Of a stretch of DNA of 64,000 nucleotides, positions 46,683-57,522 are shown in pieces. Every line of letters begins with the position of its first letter. Positions within the stretch are counted from its first letter, which is position 1. The DNA lies in contig JAOTON010001574.1 of the NCBI GenBank assembly GCA_034440635.1, forward strand, positions 872,501-936,500, read 5' to 3'. The notes beneath the pieces were generated by a model that searched no databases, was not told the DNA's origin, and saw only the letters and a program-made list of their open reading frames with translations. Both the position numbers and the translations under genes were made by a program. This stretch comes from Lepas anatifera (Eukaryota; Arthropoda; Thecostraca; Lepadidae).

Positions 46683-48086
46683 TGATGCGAGTAGAGTTTT
46701 CTGGCTGTACTGCTTCAACATGAACGCTATGTGGCGCGGCAGCGTGTACTATTTTTGCGTTATCGATCGGAATGCTGTCTAGGCGCATACCTTGTGTTGT
46801 GTATCGTGTATGATGCGAGGCAAAACCTGGTTTGAAACGGTAAGGTAAGAAATACAACCAGATTAACATAGCGCACTGACGAGTACTTCTTGCGAAAAAG
46901 ACTAAACTCATAAAGAAAAAAAAACTAAACCTTGGGACCTCGTGTGGGGTTGGGCACAGACAAAGGCTTAGTTGTACTACAGTTATAGATATGCTGTTCG
47001 AACTTGTTAGAGCCAGAGCATACACAAAATTCTAACCTCTCACAACCGGCAGAAACACTCACATTATTAATAAAGGCCTTTTACGGAAACGCGTGTCATG
47101 TGGTGCACCATCAATGCCAGTCAGTTATGGGTTTTCCCACTTCGTATGTCGTTACGTAATCAAGATTCCAAAATGAATAGCGTCGCGTCCCCTCGACCGA
47201 ACCAAAAGAACACTAAGAGAGGGCAAACAGACTCATCCATGCAGAAGTGCCTTAAAAACCATCCCGCGCAGCCGGAGACGCTCAGTTTAGAATAGAGGGC
47301 GCTTAAACAGATGGCAGCACTATTAGCTCTACTGTTAGGGCGAACAGGTAAGATGTAACAGCCTAAAGAACATCATGTGTGTCGTACGGTCACAAGCGAA
47401 CACAGCTTAATGTCCCTATTCAGCCGATCGCCTGAGGGGATCAAGACAGAACGACAACTACACCCTAAGTAGACTCAGTCCCCCGAACTCTCTTATGAGT
47501 GCAGGCTAAAGAATCGGAGCACATTTGATCAAACTTCTGTACAAAGAGGAAAAAATATTCAGGTAATCGCTCACTCACATTCAGACAACCAAAGCGATAT
47601 TTTGAACGGATTTACGCAAATCAAACCTGCCGGGATAAGATAACGCACATAAGGACAAACATAAGCTGTCTCGGTTGCTGGTAGGTGATGATCGAACCTG
47701 CCGGTTTTAAAGCTACTAACGGCAGCTAACATGCATTTGAAAAAAACAAACGATCATGAAAACTGACCGATAAGCAACGCAATCTGGACACGGCTCCTAC
47801 TTGAAAAGCCATAGCGCTAGAAAGACTAGCACCGTACCTTATTTTACGAAGAGGAACACCAGTCACCTACGACGCGTCGGCCGCAGCTGACTGCATCGAT
47901 GAGACGTCCGCATCGTCAGCAGAGGGCGCGTCGTCTACCCGAGACGCGACCACGGTGGACGTTGCTGTCGTCCGCGGGATCTGGGAGTCGCCGGGGTGGA
48001 CTCCGCGGGGCGAGGACGCCGCAACGCCTCGGCCGGACTCCACGTACGATCCGACTCTGCTGTCTTGCCAGGGACGGGGGCCGACG
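46683..48086 (-). other. Gap between LINE ORF1 and ORF2
   Basis: About 1.4 kb without a convincing frame, although minus-strand frames of 93 (47867-48148) and 142 codons (46597-47025) exist at its edges. It is longer than usual for this LINE group and may include decayed coding sequence. Confidence 0.45.
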
Positions 48087-49043
48087 CTACCCGCGGCAGC
48101 GACTGTCCCCGCATCGACGAGGAGGCTCCCCCGTCGCCTGCGATTCATCCCGCCGAGCCGTCACTTGCTGCCAGAGCTGCCTGATCTGCTGAAGAGTGGT
48201 GATTCTGGTGGGTGGTGAGGCATCCGTCAACTTGTACCCTGGCAGGCCGTTGTTGGAGAACACCGACCAGATCAACCTCTCCTGCTTCATAGTCACCAGC
48301 TCATTGTGTATCTGACGATTCCGCCGGGTCAACGACTCTGCAATATACAGGCGATGCTCCCTTGGAGCACTTCTGTTTCCGAGCTGCGTACGCGCATAGT
48401 ACAGTTTGTTGCGCAGATCGCGATCGTAAAAGGCGCAAATGATAACACCGTCACGAGATAATCTGTGTGCCGTCGACAAATCTGACGCAGCCACTGGGAT
48501 GTGAGGGAAGTGCTCCTTGAGCGACTTCACCACCATTGCTTTCACGTCCTCACCAGGTCGTCGGCTGCCGAACACTTTGCTGGATAGCACCAGATTTACA
48601 CCACGTTCATGCCGCTCCATCTCCTCCACTTGGTCCTGTAACTGCGAGAAGTTCCGCTCAGAGACCGCCACTTGCTTTCCCAGTTCTTCAATCTTTTGTT
48701 GCTTCGCAAAAACTTCCCCTTCCAGCACCTCAATTTTCATCTCCAGCGATTTCACCTTTGACTCAAATGATTTTGTAAGTCTTGTTACCTCCGTCTTCAG
48801 TGTGTTCTGAATGGTCGTCTCAATCGTTTCACGAATGTAAGCCAACGCTTCTGCACTAATCCCGCTGTGTTTGGCCTGAGGTGATTGTTTCTTTGGTGAG
48901 GGTCCCGTTCTTTTCTTCTTTTTCTCGAAAGTGGAGATCATTTCGGAGACTGAGTCCCTGTCTCTCTTCTTGCGCTGCGGGTCGTCTGCCGGCACTGATT
49001 CTGCGTCGCGAAACACTGAGTCTGTATCACCGGCTTGCGACAT
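48087..49043 (-). CDS. LINE ORF1 protein
   Basis: The ATG at 49043-49041 opens about 318 residues. The N terminus is basic and nuclear-signal-like (EKKKKRTGPSPKK). Residues about 70-150 form a heptad-rich coiled coil (KVKSLEMKIEVLEGEVFAK). The C-terminal part has the layout of L1/Tx1 ORF1 proteins, with AHRLSRDGVIICAFYDRDLR as its most conserved-looking piece. These proteins coat the LINE RNA. The last 20 residues overlap another open frame (48148-47867) that may be the original C terminus after a frameshift. Confidence 0.75.
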   Translation of the reverse strand: MSQAGDTDSVFRDAESVPADDPQRKKRDRDSVSEMISTFEKKKKRTGPSPKKQSPQAKHSGISAEALAYIRETIETTIQNTLKTEVTRLTKSFESKVKSLEMKIEVLEGEVFAKQQKIEELGKQVAVSERNFSQLQDQVEEMERHERGVNLVLSSKVFGSRRPGEDVKAMVVKSLKEHFPHIPVAASDLSTAHRLSRDGVIICAFYDRDLRNKLYYARTQLGNRSAPREHRLYIAESLTRRNRQIHNELVTMKQERLIWSVFSNNGLPGYKLTDASPPTRITTLQQIRQLWQQVTARRDESQATGEPPRRCGDSRCRG

Positions 49044-49742
49044 GGCACCCAAAAATCACGCGTAGGATTATATCACTTCCAAAAATTGAGTCGCTAAGTT
49101 TTCTCAGCTCTCGAACAGCTGCACAAAGTCACTCTCGGGGGCTCACCGATTTCCCAACACCGATTCACTGTCCGCCCGTGGCCCACACACCGCCCGGTCA
49201 GCCGAACATTCCGCACGCGCGCAGCACAGCGGGACACGTCCGGCCTGCCCGGCGGTCAAGGTCAGACTGGAGTTGTTTGACGTTTGTCTTGAAATGTTTT
49301 TACAGCAGATCTTCCAAACTTTTCTTGCGGAAAAGTCGACAGATATAGTTGTATTATTAGTTTCTCACTCCGTCTCGTGCCAGGCATGCTATAACTAGTT
49401 TCCTATCGAAAAATATCGTTGAAGTTTACCCAACTCTGTGTATCTTATGCCATAAATGTCATAACTAGAAGCGTTTCCCCAGGAACCAAAAGTTGTGTAC
49501 CGGTGGCATCAGTAGTGATGCGAAATATCACGCTCCATGCTTGCGTACATACATTTCACATTCTTATCATCTTGCTCCACAAGCTGACTATTTTCTTTTC
49601 TAGTTTACACCTGAGTTCGTTAAATCAAATCCTGGACCCAGGATGGCAGTGATTTTCTCGTGAGACCATCGCGAGCCCGTGTCGTCTGGCCCGATATGTC
49701 TGCCCACCCCCGACACCACCAGCTGACCTGGCCGCTCGGCAG

Positions 49743-49893
49743 CTCCGTTCTGGTGTCCGTGGAGGCCATGGACATCCTGGTGTCGTCGTGCCCCGCCCAG
49801 ACGCTCAACCTGTTCGTGGAGAGCTTCCTGAAGATGGTGCAGCGCTTGCTGGAGTGTCCTGAGTCTCAGATGCAGACGGTGGCTACGCAGTCG
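49743..49893 (+). CDS. EFR3: EFR3 exon 4
   Basis: Acceptor GCTCGGCAG, 151 nt ending in phase 0 before GTTAGT. It encodes SVLVSVEAMDILVSSCPAQT and then LNLFVESFLKMVQRLL, and ends in ATQS, the family boundary before FVKF. Positions 49848-49883 are the seed of the 51-bp minisatellite that begins at its donor. Confidence 0.93.
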
Positions 49894-50409
49894 GTTAGTC
49901 ATGGGCAGGGTCTGCTGGGGTGTCCTGAGTCACAGATGCAAACCGTGAGTCATGGGCAGTGTCTACTGGAGTGTCCTGAGTCACAGATGCATACCGTGAG
50001 TCATGTGCAGTGTCTACTGGAGTGTCCTGAGTCACAGATGCAAACCGTGAGTCATGGGCAGTGTCTACTGGAGTGTCCTGAGTCACAGATGCATACCGTG
50101 AGTCATGGGCAGTGTCTACTGGAGTGTCCTGAGTCACAGATGCAAACCGTGAGTCATGTGCAGTGTCTACTGGAGTGTCCTGAGTCACAGATGCAAACCG
50201 TGAGTCATGGGCAGTGTCTACTGGAGTGTCCTGAGTCACAGATGCATACCGTGAGTCATGGGCAGTGTCTACTGGAGTGTCCTGAGTCACAGATGCATAC
50301 TGTGAGTCATGGGCAGTGTATACTGGAGTGTCCTGAGTCACAGATGCATACTGTGAGTCATGGACAGTGCCTGTTGAAGTGTCCTGAGTCACAAATGCAT
50401 GCCGTGAGT
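49894..50409 (+). repeat. 51-bp minisatellite carrying a 5' splice site in each unit
   Basis: Ten units of 51 bp begin exactly at the EFR3 exon 4 donor. Each unit copies the end of the exon (CTGGAGTGTCCTGAGTC, CAGATGCA) and then GTGAGTCATGGGCAG. GTGAGT recurs at 49945 and every 51 bp to 50404. Because 51 is a multiple of three, the exon frame continues through all units as 17-residue repeats (VSHGQCLLECPESQMHT) to a stop at 50443-50445. The minus strand is open too. Confidence 0.97.
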
Positions 50410-50445
50410 CATACTTTGTTTATAAAACAAAGTAAAAAGAAGTAA

Positions 50446-51706
50446 AATGATGTATTCAATGTAGAATCTAAATTAATTGCTTTGACTTAGGCAACTAGTA
50501 ATTCAATGTTTTTTCCTCATCGATAAATTTGTTCGATCGTGACATAAATGATATCATTTGAATTCATGCATGTAAACGTGTGCTAACTGTGTCCTCTTAT
50601 TTTTTGGTCATCAATTCAAGCATTCTGACCCGAATACCTAAATGGAAAGTTCTCTTTAGTATTGACAGATCATCGGTGGCTTGCTCCCAATCCTGAAGGA
50701 TCTTGGGGCAGCGACCGATCGATTTGGGTGGTGGAAATTAGCCGAGGAAATGGGGCAACAGTGTATGCGGTCCACTCAGTCAATATAATAATGCCAAGGC
50801 TAACGGAACACAAACAAATGGACCGATGGAAATGTGGAAAGGTCACGCCATCCTCAGAAGGTATCTCTGACCAATTAAAATTAGCTTTCGGGTTTAGCGC
50901 TGAGTCTTTGTTTCAGTTCACCTTGTTTGCGAAACGACAATTCGTTTCCAGGTTTTCAGGCTTCCACTCGAATCCCAACTGCCGGGAAAGTTTGTCCGCG
51001 GCTCGGGCCGTTTTTTTTCTCCACCGTCCCGCTAGTCCAATCAAAACCCGCCGAGCGTCGTGTACAGTCTGACTGGCGCCATACTCGGGCGCCACCCGGG
51101 GAGAATCCAGGCACTGCACGAGTGTTTGGCGCGGCCGTGATTGCCAAAGTTACTCTGTCCCGGCTCTGCGTCGGACCCCCAAGGGTTTGTCTTGTTGCTG
51201 AAGTGGTCAACAAAGCCCACGCCTTTGTTAGACGGCCGCTGCGCCTGTGTGTTTACGACGCTGGGCGTGCGCTGTCGCTTACGTTTCAGTGGTACATATA
51301 GGAGCCGCTCTTCAGCTATTCTCATCCATCCGCTGGGTAAAGTTCAGAAGTGTGGCTACTAGTCAAGTTCTGGAAAGTGTGTCTATTTTCGAACTGGTCC
51401 GTATGGCGGAGGAGTTTCCAAGGATATTGTTTGAATAGATCATTTTTTTAGTCGGACGCTTTTCGGTGAGAGCCGGTCGCTTGTACTACCCATAACCGGC
51501 TTTGAAGTCATTTACCGCGGCTTGCATTTTCGTGCTGTTGTGGATGTGAAAGTTTCTCCTCGCTTTGCAGCGAACCGAATATATAACTAAGATAAGCCTC
51601 AGTAGGTAACATACTAAAAAAAAAATATATATATATAATTTATGTTCGGCTCGCTGTATTTGGTTGTTATTACATAACACTATATATATATATATAGTAT
51701 ATATAT

Positions 51707-51764
<58 letters not shown>

Positions 51765-52011
51765 GTATACACTCACACACTGACTAAAGGGGATTCCTAG
51801 GAGATTTCGGCACATACCAGAGCATACAGAACGTGCCAGCTACGATTCCTCCAGCTCCTTAATCGGGGTGAATTGGGTTTTAGCAGACGGAAATGTCGTG
51901 GGATCTCGGACGCTAAACCGAGTCCTGCCATCTCTGGTAAAATTCAGAACCCTGCGCGAGCTTCCGCGCCATTATAGATCACAGGTGTACTACCAGCGCC
52001 TATATCCGCAG
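50446..52011. other. EFR3 intron 4, rest
   Basis: Includes an AT microsatellite (about 51681-51771) and a smaller one at 51616-51640. A GC-rich patch at 50980-51260 gives open frames on both strands with no recognised domain. Confidence 0.4.
51681..51771. repeat. (TA)n microsatellite
   Basis: Nearly pure TA run, with TATATGTATATGTATAC at its end; self-complementary and likely variable in length. Confidence 0.95.
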
Positions 52012-52164
52012 TTCGTCAAGTTCTCCAACATCTCCGAGGACACACCGTCCTACCACAGACGCTACGACTTCTTTGTCTCCAAGTTCTCTTCCATGTGCCA
52101 CTCGACTCACGCCGCGCCCGAGATGAGGATACAGCTGAGGATGGCTGGACTGCAGGGACTTCAG
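52012..52164 (+). CDS. EFR3: EFR3 exon 5
   Basis: Acceptor ATATCCGCAG, donor GTGAGG, exactly 51 codons, phase 0 to 0. It encodes FVKFSNISEDTPSYHRRYDF and FVSKFSSMCHS, the most conserved block of EFR3, ending in AGLQGLQ. Confidence 0.96.
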
Positions 52165-52304
52165 GTGAGGCACAACACCTGGGCCCGGTGGAACTGGATC
52201 TGAAACGGGTCAGAAGTGTGGACAGTCCGGCTCGTTTCGGCCGGTAGCGTGACCTGTTTACCTAATTGCTGAACACTTGTTTTGCTACACTGGTCCTGCA
52301 CGCA

Positions 52305-52442
52305 CCCCCTCTCTCTCTCCCCTCTCCCCCTCTCCCCCTCTCTCTCTCTCCCGCTCCCCCCTCTCCCTCTCTCTCTCTCTCTATCCCTCCCTCCCTCCCT
52401 CCCTCCCTCCCTCCCTCCCCCCTCCCTCCCTCTCTCTCTCTC
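52305..52442 (+). repeat. (CT)n/(CCCT)n low-complexity tract
   Basis: Pyrimidine-only tract with CT, CCCT and a regular CCTCCCTC block. It lies about 140 bp after the EFR3 exon 5 donor and creates Pro/Leu/Ser-only open frames that are not genes. Confidence 0.95.
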
Positions 52443-53768
52443 GGCCCGTATTGCCGTTCCCTTCATATATTTTGGTCGCCCTCATCCATATACGTCCACA
52501 TCCACGAAACATCTTGGGAGAAAATATGCTTACAACATAACGCAATCGTACTGCAGAAATAGCATTGAAATATCAATGAACTCGCTGCTACGCGAGTGCC
52601 GGGAAATGCCCGCATATGTTGACAACCATGTTATTCAGGTTCATTTCTGGCAGTATGCGTGATATCTACGTCGCGGTGCGGCCGCGGAAGTATGGCCTTA
52701 CCAATACCAACCGGCTCTCCTTGTTGACGTAGTCTTGATTTGAAGCTCTTCGGATTTCTCTGCCGCAGCTCAAACATAAGGACGGTTCGATGCGCGTCTG
52801 GTGGTGTTTCCACATAAGAAGTTGTGAGAGTGACGCTCATGTGAACGGGTGTGTCGTTAACCTGACCACGCAGTTTCAACAAGAATGCAATTAGATGTAC
52901 CTGGGCCGCAGCCTTAGATGGGCCAAGCAATACACTGGTGTTCAACTTTTACGAAATCTTAATTGTTGATGTCATGAAATATTGCCTTCGGGCTGATTGT
53001 AGCTTAGTTTTCTAGAACGAGAGTATGCTATTAACTACATGACGTATAGCAGTCTGTGTGGAACGTTGTAAAAGCCAAAGTGAAGTTTCTAGAAGCCTAC
53101 AGTTTGGAAACGTAGTCTCCAGAAGTCCCAGTGTACAGCCTGCGGACGGGGATGTATTTGGCAGTCCTAGATGCAGAACTATTGGAATGATCATCAATGC
53201 AGCACAATCGGGAAGGTTTCTTCCGTTATATTATAATGCCACGGGGAAATACTTTCATTGTGTGACATCTTGGATTGACACAGTGCTCTTAATGGGATTA
53301 TAGTGCTGTGACTGACTATAACGATGAGTGATAGTTGAGAAGTGCGGATGTTGACAGGATCAATGAAGGTTTTCTTCTACTCGCATGGGCATGCGCGCAG
53401 ACTGACTTCGTCACAAAGCGTTTTCCAGTTGCATCTGGAGCCGACGGACGTGTTTTTCTTTCTCCAGTTTTCAACTGCTCTAGTGTACTAGATATAAACG
53501 AAAGTGTGTTACATTAGATATAGTCGTGTAGCCTAAAGTTTTAGCTCTTAAACTGTGTTAATATTTTTTCGGTCAGTGTTTTCCTAACCAAGTTATAAGC
53601 ATTTGAACTTTATATATTTTCGAATATTTTACAAAAACTTCATTATTTAGGTTTTTGTCAAGCAGCGAATTTCATTCTTGATTTTTTGGCCATAACGAGT
53701 CGTCACGTGACAGAAGCCTGACGCAAAACTCTCACTTGACTACGAAACAAATATTGACGAAAAAGAAG
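52443..53768. other. EFR3 intron 5, 5' part
   Basis: No gene recognised. The last few hundred bases probably include the 5' UTR of the LINE that begins its ORF at 53769; its 5' end cannot be placed. Confidence 0.4.
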
Positions 53769-56700
53769 ATGTGCCGAGCCTTTACACAGTACACTACTGA
53801 CGAACTCAATCGCCTAGATCCGAGAAGACGGGATGGGAATATCCCCGTCATCATCACGAAAAACAGACGACCAAAACAGAAGCGACCTGAACGAATACCA
53901 GTTCTTACCACGCCTCTGGTAACGACCATCGAAAATGATAATATCGACAACAATACAAACGATCATCGATTGAACTCGAAACACGGATTAAAGATTGGAC
54001 ACATAAACGCCCAATCAATGGCACCGAAAGTGGATGAAATAAATGTGCTTCTTGAGACACATGATTTAGACATCTTATGCGTAAGTGAAACTTGGCTGAC
54101 AGATAAAATACCATCAAGGTTTATGGTTTTTCCAGGGTACGAAATCCTAAGATATGACAGACAAAACACTGTTCCAGGCTCAAAAAGTAAGGGAGGTGGT
54201 GTAGCCATCATACACCGGGATGAAATAACATGTCATGTTTTAGATATGCCTAAATGTAATCTCATCGAGATGCTATGGATTTCAATATCATGGAAAGGTG
54301 GTATACCCGCTGTTGTAGGAGTAGCGTATCGACCTCCAAATGGCTCCGTAACTCTAGCCTGTGATGAGCTTTGCGATCAACTAAAACTTATACTTGCAAA
54401 AGGAAAACCATCTTTCCTTTTGGGCGACTTAAACATCAATGTTTTGAACCAAAACAGTGCCCCGGGAAAATGTTACCAGCAAATGCTAGATGAACTGGAT
54501 CTGAAACAACTGATCACAGAGCCAACCCATCTGTCACCGACACCGACAGCCATCGATCACATAATTACCAACGTCAAATTGCAGAACAATTGTGTTGAAG
54601 TGTTAGATACTGCTATCAGTGACCATCAGCCAATCGTGATGAAAACCCCACTACATCGGGTACGAAACAACGCCACTAGGCGGGTAGGTCGCAAGTGGAA
54701 CTGCGCGGACTGGAACGCAATCTGCCTTCACCTCCTTCTGGAAGATTGGTCAGAGCTTGATGATACGACCGATGTCAACAAAATGGTGGAGAGTTTCAAG
54801 ACCATCTGGGATCGCGTGATAAACAGACATTGTCCGCTCACGACCAAAAAGTCTCGTTCACCAAATCATCCTTGGATTGCAAATAATCAAACAATCAAAC
54901 GGACCATGCAAACCAGAGACGACATGCTGAAAATATGGCGAGACCTTCGTACACCTGAATCTCGCTCTGAATTCTGCTGTCTACGCAATGAAGTCAAACG
55001 ACTGATACATCAGGCGAGAAAAGAATATTTGGGTCGTCGGCTCATGTCCGCTAACCGGAGAGACTTTTGGCAAACTCTCAAGCGACATTACATGTCACAA
55101 CCCAAGAAAAGCGCAGGTGTGAAACGAGACGAAGACCAGAACAAGGACGAACAACGGAGCAGAGCAGATCGCTTCAATGAGTTCTTTGCATCTGTTGGCT
55201 CATGCATAGCTTGTGAACTAAAAGATGACGTTAAGTCGGGCCAGAAACTCATAAAACCACCCATTGTCATATCATCATGCTTCAAGCCATATCCCGTCAC
55301 TCTCCCTGAACTCAGTAGAGTTATGCGGCAAATGAATTCATCGGGGGCGGAAGGCATTGATGGTGTTCCTCTGAAGGCCTTAAAACGCTGTTTTGCTGTC
55401 GTAGGACCCTACCTGTTGCGAATCGTCAATACCTCAATATCGACGAGCATTTTCCCGGAGAGCTGGAAAATTGCTGAGGTCGTGCCCATATACAAAAATA
55501 AGGGTGACATCAACACTGCCGCTAACTTCAGGCCCATATCCTTGCTTTCGCACATGTCAAAGCTACTTGAGAAGGTTGAGTGCAACCAACTATCAGCATA
55601 TCTGACTCGATGTAACGTCCTCTATCCTCAGCAATATGCCTACAGGCCGAAGCACGGCACGGAAGATGCGCTGTTAGATGTCGCTGACTGGATCACCCAG
55701 AACTCCGAGCGAGGTGAAGTCTCATCTGTCACAGCGGTAGACTTGAGCAAAGCCTTTGACAGTGTGGACCACAGCGTACTTCTAAATAAGCTTGGATGGT
55801 ATGGCATAGATGATGCATGGTTTCGGAGTTATCTGACCGGGCGAAAGCAGATCGTAAGAGGTGGTTCGCGGACCATTTCCGTCAGCTGTGGCGTACCACA
55901 GGGGTCGATCGCTGGGCCAGTCCTTTTCAGCCTTTTTACCAACGACATGCACTGCCATCTGCTGAAAAGTAGAATTATTTGTTATGCTGACGATACCCAG
56001 CTTTTAGACCACTCGGATCTAGACAGCATAAGTCTGAACTCATTGAAAATACGGATCGAAACAGCGCTCAACACACTGCAGTGCTGGTTCAGATCAAACT
56101 CACTAAAGATGAACAAAGAAAAAACGGACTTCATTCTAGTTGGAACTCGCAACGCTATTGAAAAGACAAAAGAACTCAAACTAAGTGTAGCAGGCTGCAT
56201 CATCAAGCCTTCTAAGACCGTTCGCCTTCTTGGTGTTGACATTGACCCGTATCTGTCTTGGGAAGCTCATATCACGCAAGTCGTTAAAAGATGCAACTCT
56301 CTGCTCATCCCGCTCCGCCGCTTTCAACATCACTTCACTCAGGATGCCCTCAAGGTCCTGGTAGAGGCGCATGTGCAACCACACATTCTATATGGTCTAT
56401 CGGTTTGGGGAGGAACTACGAAAAAACAGCTGACTCGTGTTCAGAAAGTTATTAACTTTAGTGCGCGAGTAGTGACAGGGATGAAAAGAAGAGACAGAGT
56501 GGGACCAGTACTTGAGTCACTTTGCTGGAGACGGATTGAGGATCAAGTGCGGGAAAGAGATCTTCTAAAGATCCACAAGTCCATTCACTCAGAAGGTGGT
56601 TCAAAAGCCATCCGAGGAATGTTTGTGATGCGGCATGAAGTTTCACGACGAACGACCCGATCGACCGAGACAAACTCCATCGAGCTGCCTGTCTGCCATC

Positions 56701-56822
56701 TAACGAACTCTCAACGACAATTCCGATACCGAGCTACAAAATCCTGGAACGACCTACCCTACCGAACGATGAACGAGCCTTCTCCTGCACGATTTGAAAG
56801 ATTAATTAGGTCCACGCAGTAA
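53769..56822 (+). CDS. LINE endonuclease-reverse transcriptase, uninterrupted ORF (CR1/L2/Daphne-like)
   Basis: 1017 residues from the first ATG at 53769 to TAA, no break. APE-type endonuclease in the N-terminal 300 residues: IGHINAQSM, CVSETWLTD (about 105-113), KGGGVAIIH, LLGDLNINVL (about 217-226), AIDHIITN and ISDHQPIVM. Reverse transcriptase: EVVPIYKNKGD, FRPISLLSHMSKLLEK, AVDLSKAFDSVDH, GVPQGSIAGPVLFSLFTNDM and CYADDTQLL (catalytic YADD near 739). The end KSWNDLPYRTMNEPSPARFE matches the CR1/L2/Rex-like C-terminal motif. No ORF1 is present upstream, which is common for such elements or due to 5' truncation. It is on the same strand as EFR3. Confidence 0.93.
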   Translation: MCRAFTQYTTDELNRLDPRRRDGNIPVIITKNRRPKQKRPERIPVLTTPLVTTIENDNIDNNTNDHRLNSKHGLKIGHINAQSMAPKVDEINVLLETHDLDILCVSETWLTDKIPSRFMVFPGYEILRYDRQNTVPGSKSKGGGVAIIHRDEITCHVLDMPKCNLIEMLWISISWKGGIPAVVGVAYRPPNGSVTLACDELCDQLKLILAKGKPSFLLGDLNINVLNQNSAPGKCYQQMLDELDLKQLITEPTHLSPTPTAIDHIITNVKLQNNCVEVLDTAISDHQPIVMKTPLHRVRNNATRRVGRKWNCADWNAICLHLLLEDWSELDDTTDVNKMVESFKTIWDRVINRHCPLTTKKSRSPNHPWIANNQTIKRTMQTRDDMLKIWRDLRTPESRSEFCCLRNEVKRLIHQARKEYLGRRLMSANRRDFWQTLKRHYMSQPKKSAGVKRDEDQNKDEQRSRADRFNEFFASVGSCIACELKDDVKSGQKLIKPPIVISSCFKPYPVTLPELSRVMRQMNSSGAEGIDGVPLKALKRCFAVVGPYLLRIVNTSISTSIFPESWKIAEVVPIYKNKGDINTAANFRPISLLSHMSKLLEKVECNQLSAYLTRCNVLYPQQYAYRPKHGTEDALLDVADWITQNSERGEVSSVTAVDLSKAFDSVDHSVLLNKLGWYGIDDAWFRSYLTGRKQIVRGGSRTISVSCGVPQGSIAGPVLFSLFTNDMHCHLLKSRIICYADDTQLLDHSDLDSISLNSLKIRIETALNTLQCWFRSNSLKMNKEKTDFILVGTRNAIEKTKELKLSVAGCIIKPSKTVRLLGVDIDPYLSWEAHITQVVKRCNSLLIPLRRFQHHFTQDALKVLVEAHVQPHILYGLSVWGGTTKKQLTRVQKVINFSARVVTGMKRRDRVGPVLESLCWRRIEDQVRERDLLKIHKSIHSEGGSKAIRGMFVMRHEVSRRTTRSTETNSIELPVCHLTNSQRQFRYRATKSWNDLPYRTMNEPSPARFERLIRSTQ

Positions 56823-56992
56823 ATGACGGAATTATAATATTTGATTGTGTGCTTTGATGTGCAAATGTGTGCTCTGCTTTTCTGCTGACCTTGTAACGCC
56901 GCAAACCTGAAAACCCACTCGTGGATGGTCCGGTGAAGCTTGCTGCTGCACGTGTAATATGCTACAAATACATACAAAAATACATACAAAGT
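56823..56992 (+). mobile_element. 3' end of the intact LINE
   Basis: Short 3' UTR of about 170 bp ending in a small tandem tail built on ATACATACAAA (about 56968-56992). CR1/L2-type LINEs typically end in short tandem repeats rather than poly(A). Confidence 0.55.
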
Positions 56993-57212
56993 TAGTTCTG
57001 TCAGAGGAACCTCAGATGTGTTTGTTTTCTGCTCTCATTCTCGCTCAAAAGTGAATGCAAGGGCAAATATAAATACCTTGAGCTAGATACTGATATCCGC
57101 AAGAGTACCCCACACGTACACTTCTCTTCCATTTCAGTAAAATGTATGAGCCAAGCTGAGTCTCGGCTGGTTGGTCTGTTCAACTCTGTGATGCGGTGCA
57201 TTGTCTTCGCAG

Positions 57213-57316
57213 GGTGTTATTAAGAAGACGGTGAGCGACGATTTGGTGGAAAACATCTGGACTGAGGCGCACATGGACAAGATCATACCTTCTCTGCTGT
57301 TCAACATGGACGAAAG
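57213..57316 (+). CDS. EFR3: EFR3 exon 6
   Basis: Acceptor GTCTTCGCAG, donor GTCAGC, 104 nt ending in phase 2. It encodes GVIKKTVSDDLVENIW and HMDKIIPSLLFNMDE, the known EFR3 order. Confidence 0.95.
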
Positions 57317-57522
57317 GTCAGCCTTAGATAGTGTTCAGCCGCTCCGGTGACTATCGGAATCCCGACCAGTTATTGTCCTCCTCCGCCCAGGCGAACGCCT
57401 CCCCGAGCTCACTAGCCTGGTGTTGGAGAGGCGTGCCCTCCAGCGTTTCTGGCGATGTGACCCCAGCCCGTGTGTGACCAGCCCCACGTCCTTGCTGACG
57501 GGCCGGCTCCGGGCCTCGGCAG

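Larger units (their letters stand above)
41765..49043 (-). mobile_element. L1/Tx1-like non-LTR retrotransposon, broken
   Basis: Minus-strand LINE in EFR3 intron 3: ORF1 (49043-48087), a 1.4-kb gap, then ORF2 (46679-41765) with endonuclease, reverse transcriptase and a C-terminal zinc knuckle. ORF2 is interrupted by a 1035-bp MITE and one frameshift, so the element cannot be autonomous now. Ends are not defined; the 5' GC-rich sequence to about 49260 and a CA-rich stretch near 41690-41640 may belong to it. No poly(A) tail was found. Confidence 0.85.

Noticed and set aside
49895..50392. 165-codon minus-strand frame over the same array
   Set aside because: Mirror of the minisatellite; no start context, splice sites or domain.
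49660..50445. 261-codon open frame with 17-residue repeats, taken as a repeat-protein gene
   Set aside because: The first part is EFR3 exon 4 read past its donor and the rest is the 51-bp minisatellite, open only because the unit is a multiple of three.
52266..52662. Pro/Leu/Ser-rich open frames
   Set aside because: Produced by the (CT)n/(CCCT)n tract; all three frames are open.
57391..57522. Earlier start for EFR3 exon 7 at 57391
   Set aside because: The phase is right but an in-frame TAG follows within nine codons; the acceptor at 57522 is the one that stays open.
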